A model generated the notes under the pieces. That model had not been told where the DNA came from and did not search any database. It saw only the letters and a program-made list of their open reading frames with translations. A DNA stretch of 7,458 nt from Planctomyces sp. (GTDB lineage: Bacteria; Planctomycetota; Planctomycetia; Planctomycetales; Planctomycetaceae): NCBI GenBank assembly GCA_005809115.1, contig SYLK01000381.1:1-7458 (forward strand), read 5' to 3'. This document shows, piece after piece, positions 5,290 to 7,458 of this stretch. The translations under genes and the position numbers were made by a program. Numbering within the stretch: the first letter of the stretch is position 1; each line of letters starts with the position of its first letter.

Positions 5290-6480
5290 TCATCCGGCTG
5301 ACTCAGGATCATGTGGATGATCGCCGTCTCGTCGGGTGTGGTGGGCGGTCAGCCATCCTCTGCGATAGAACCAGTACGTCAGTGATGCGGCGATGCCGAC
5401 CATCAGCAGGACGGCCGCTTGATATCCATACCGCAGCGACAATTCCGGCATATAATGGAAATTCATGCCATAAAAGCCGGCGACGAAACTCAGCGGCATG
5501 AACAGAGTGGCGATAATCGTCAGTGACTTCATGACTTCGCTGCTGCGGTATGTGATCTCTGACAGATGAAAATCTCTCAGATCAGCGCACAGCTCACGAT
5601 ACATTTCCGTGACGTCAATGATCTGCACGGTGTGGTCGTAGCAGTCCCGCAGGTAGGTCCTGGTCGTCGCTGAGATCACTTCGCAGTCGTCCCGCATCAG
5701 AGCAGCCACCGCGTCGCGCTGCGGCCAGATGCTGCGGCGCAACAGCAGCAGATCACCCCGCAGAACACGGATTTCAGATCGCTGCTTCAGAGTCACTCCG
5801 TCTTCGATCATGTCATCCACCAGGTTCAGCCGGTTTCCGATCTGTTCAATCACCGGAAAATAGTGGTCGGTCACCGTGTCCAGAATCGCGTAGCCCAGAT
5901 AGTCTGCCGGAAGCTCCCGAATCCGGGCTCGCGAGCGAATGATGCGCTCCCGCACTGACTCCAGGAAGTCGGGACCGTCATGAATGGAAATCAGAAAGTG
6001 TATTCCGATGAACAGATTCACCTGTTCCGTGACCAGACTGTCGTCGTCCAGGATCCGCGGCAGTCGTGCAACAACATAAAGATGGCTCCCATAGTCCTCC
6101 ACCTTGCACCGCTGGTGCGAATTCACGACATCCTCCAGTGCCAGAGAATGAATTCCGAAAACGCGTGCCAGCGTCTGCAGTGTGGCCGCGTCCGGCTGTC
6201 CCTGAACGCGAATCCAGGTGACCGCTTCACTGGATGGAGGTGCCGTAATGCGGGTATGATCCGGCAGCTGTTCCTCTGTGACGTCGCCGGCACTGTAGAT
6301 CAGTCGGGTCAGGCGACATCCGCCGGCGGGAGCGGACGTTTCGATCGAACCGGGGACGGCGCCCACACCGGTCGCACGTCTGAAAGCTTTCAGCAGCGCT
6401 TTCCGGCGCCGCCTGACCGATTTGTGCCTCCCGGATGATGCCACAATCCTGCCTCCTGTTTGTACAACATTGTGTTTCAT
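5290..6480 (-). CDS. corA: CorA-family magnesium/cobalt transport protein
   Basis: CorA forms a pentameric inner-membrane channel for Mg2+ (also Co2+ or Ni2+). The 396-residue product has a large cytoplasmic domain, a long helix rich in charge (about 170-315), and two C-terminal membrane segments: SLTIIATLFMPLSFVAGF at 319-336 and YQAAVLLMVGIAASLTYWFY at 353-372. The selectivity motif YGMNF (GMN at 338-340) ends the first segment, followed by the periplasmic loop with MPEL at 344-347. The end is basic and His-rich (RRGWLTAHHTRRDGDHPH). Residues 18-35 form a very basic patch (RHKSVRRRRKALLKAFRR) ahead of the conserved domain. The frame is open to 6726, but those extra 82 residues look random, so I chose ATG 6480; its ribosome binding site is weak (GAAGG about 11 bases upstream). 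It is convergent with the lipoprotein gene and divergent from the ketosynthase gene. Confidence 0.94.
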   Translation of the reverse strand: MKHNVVQTGGRIVASSGRHKSVRRRRKALLKAFRRATGVGAVPGSIETSAPAGGCRLTRLIYSAGDVTEEQLPDHTRITAPPSSEAVTWIRVQGQPDAATLQTLARVFGIHSLALEDVVNSHQRCKVEDYGSHLYVVARLPRILDDDSLVTEQVNLFIGIHFLISIHDGPDFLESVRERIIRSRARIRELPADYLGYAILDTVTDHYFPVIEQIGNRLNLVDDMIEDGVTLKQRSEIRVLRGDLLLLRRSIWPQRDAVAALMRDDCEVISATTRTYLRDCYDHTVQIIDVTEMYRELCADLRDFHLSEITYRSSEVMKSLTIIATLFMPLSFVAGFYGMNFHYMPELSLRYGYQAAVLLMVGIAASLTYWFYRRGWLTAHHTRRDGDHPHDPESAG

Positions 6481-6769
6481 TTCCCGGCCAGCCTTCTGCT
6501 CGCTCAGCGGATCGGAGCAGGGACAGGGCCTTGCACTTGAGAACGTCCGCGACAAGAATCCTTTCGGGACGATTCCTGTTCGCGTCTGACTCCGGCACAC
6601 GGCATGATACGCTTCACCGATCACTGCCCGGCACGAACAGTCGTGATTCCGGGAGGCTGCGTCAAGTTGCAGCCGAAGTTCTGTGGCCGGCTGGAGATGC
6701 TGCCGAAACGGCGGATCACTCGCCATCGTCTGCGTATTTCAGAATGCCAGGTACCCGAAAAGGCGTGTC
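6481..6769. other. divergent intergenic region between corA and the ketosynthase gene
   Basis: These 289 bases should hold the promoters of both flanking genes. I found no convincing -35/-10 pair and no recognisable Mg2+ riboswitch. A 60-residue frame from ATG 6604 to 6786 crosses it and overlaps the ketosynthase start by 17 bases, but it lacks a ribosome binding site and known motifs. GCCG-AAA-CGGC at 6702-6712 is a small inverted repeat. Confidence 0.55.
6758..6763 (+). promoter_or_regulatory. ribosome binding site of the ketosynthase gene
   Basis: AAAAGG lies 6 bases before GTG 6770. It supports this start over later GTG codons at 6809 and 6815 inside the conserved VVVTGIG strand. Confidence 0.6.
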
Positions 6770-7458
6770 GTGCTGAGTTTTACTGATCCCGGCCATCCGG
6801 ACCGCGACGTGGTAGTGACCGGAATTGGCCTGGTCACGCCGCTGGGATTATCTCGCGAGGCCACCTGGCAAAAACTCCTGGAAGGTGCTTCCGCCCTGCG
6901 CGATCTGCGGACTGACGAGATCGATGATGCCGGGCTGCTTGCTGAACTGACAGGAATGCCTCCGATGGGAGGTCCTGTGAACCACGCCGCTGTGCGAAGA
7001 AACCTGAGGGAGTCCGGCCTGCTGCGGCACACGGTCCGCAGTCTGCAGGATGTCTGGCTGGCGGAACCTGTGGCAGCGATGTCTTTGCTGGCACTCACCG
7101 AGGCCGTGGCAGACGCGGGCCTCAGCCTCCCGCTGGCAGTACCATTCCGCTCCGGGTGCAGTTTCGGCGCCAGCAAGGGAGGCCTGCGCAGCGTCCAGCG
7201 TCTGCTGAACAGGGATCGAAACCTTTCAGCAGCGACGAGTGCCGCTGATTGCGACGGCCGCGGTGTTGGCAGCGCGGTGCTGCACGGCACCGGCTCGCGC
7301 GCAGCCGCTTACCCGGATCGCGGAACGCGCGAAGCGTCCGATGCGCTCTTCAGGACCGACACCAGTGACACCGCGGGTGACCAGTGGTGGTATGGGATCC
7401 AGACGGATTCCGCCACTCGCGCAATTGCCGCGGTGGCCTTCCCGCGGGCGATGCTGTC
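6770..7458 (+). CDS. beta-ketoacyl synthase (KAS/FabF-like), 3' end off the window
   Basis: The N-terminal half of a thiolase-fold condensing enzyme is present (229 codons, no stop before the edge). Such enzymes join an acyl chain to malonyl-ACP in fatty-acid or polyketide synthesis in the cytoplasm. The signature VVVTGIGLVTPLG at 14-26 is the usual first strand and loop, followed by TWQKLLEGASAL at 32-43. PVAAMSLLALTEAVADAGL at 100-118 is the helix before the strand, and CSFGASKGGL at 130-139 matches the usual GxxGxxxGGL turn. The catalytic ACxxG cysteine is not reached, although about 90 residues follow the GGL turn where FabF has about 45-50; a polar stretch at about 150-212 accounts for the excess. 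DSATRAIAAVAF at 213-224 looks like the helix just before the active-site strand. The start GTG 6770 has a good ribosome binding site. Whether it is a housekeeping or specialised synthase cannot be decided. Confidence 0.85.
   Translation, partial: MLSFTDPGHPDRDVVVTGIGLVTPLGLSREATWQKLLEGASALRDLRTDEIDDAGLLAELTGMPPMGGPVNHAAVRRNLRESGLLRHTVRSLQDVWLAEPVAAMSLLALTEAVADAGLSLPLAVPFRSGCSFGASKGGLRSVQRLLNRDRNLSAATSAADCDGRGVGSAVLHGTGSRAAAYPDRGTREASDALFRTDTSDTAGDQWWYGIQTDSATRAIAAVAFPRAML

Noticed and set aside
6481..6603. A Mg2+-sensing riboswitch upstream of corA
   Set aside because: I could not find the conserved M-box or mgtA-type leader elements on the minus strand; the stretch is too short and shows no matching stems.
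6604..6786. A 60-residue frame (MIRFTDHCPAR...) just before the ketosynthase
   Set aside because: It has no ribosome binding site, no known motif and only background third-position GC, and it overlaps the ketosynthase start. A real small protein is not excluded, but it cannot be supported.

Overview
The window is mostly high-GC bacterial DNA (roughly 58% GC by eye). It carries seven protein genes, four on the plus strand at the left, then alternating strands. I read it as a Planctomycetota (Planctomycetales-like) genome or metagenome contig. The reasons are the small lipoprotein at 4870-5103, whose motif (QTLPS, DDVQYFP, GPEF) I recall as typical of that phylum, the frequent weak or missing Shine-Dalgarno sequences, the scattered single-gene organisation and the base composition. 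The phylum assignment is inference.

Left edge (1-823): the first ~120 bases are different from everything else, at about 34% GC. In frame 1 they encode 41 residues of the 3'-5' exonuclease domain of DNA polymerase I, of a type resembling AT-rich Bacteroidota. At about 112-126 this switches abruptly, in another reading frame, into a polyphosphate kinase 2 (PPK2) gene just before its Walker A motif. The PPK2 gene therefore lacks its true N-terminus, and the ATG at 83 is an accident of the join. A chimeric assembly or amplification junction is the simplest explanation.

Middle (824-3566): after a 428-base gap holding three phased CCGAAAA repeats come a YheT-family alpha/beta hydrolase and, 21 bases later, a family 4 glycosyltransferase. 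These two probably form an operon. A short convergent intergenic region with three hairpins, one an 18-base perfect palindrome, separates them from a leftward nitrilase-superfamily amidohydrolase with its Glu-Lys-Cys triad intact.

Right (4425-7458): a long divergent gap precedes the small lipoprotein gene. That gene ends at a well-formed intrinsic terminator with a GNRA loop at 5212-5243. Next is a leftward CorA magnesium/cobalt channel. Divergent from it is the start of a beta-ketoacyl synthase, which runs off the window before its catalytic cysteine.

The genes do not add up to one pathway: polyphosphate/nucleotide metabolism, a hydrolase, sugar transfer, an amidase, an envelope lipoprotein, metal transport and fatty-acid or polyketide synthesis. 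I see no mobile element, CRISPR array, tRNA, rRNA or defence system, and no convincing undescribed multi-gene system. The most important observation is the chimeric left edge.
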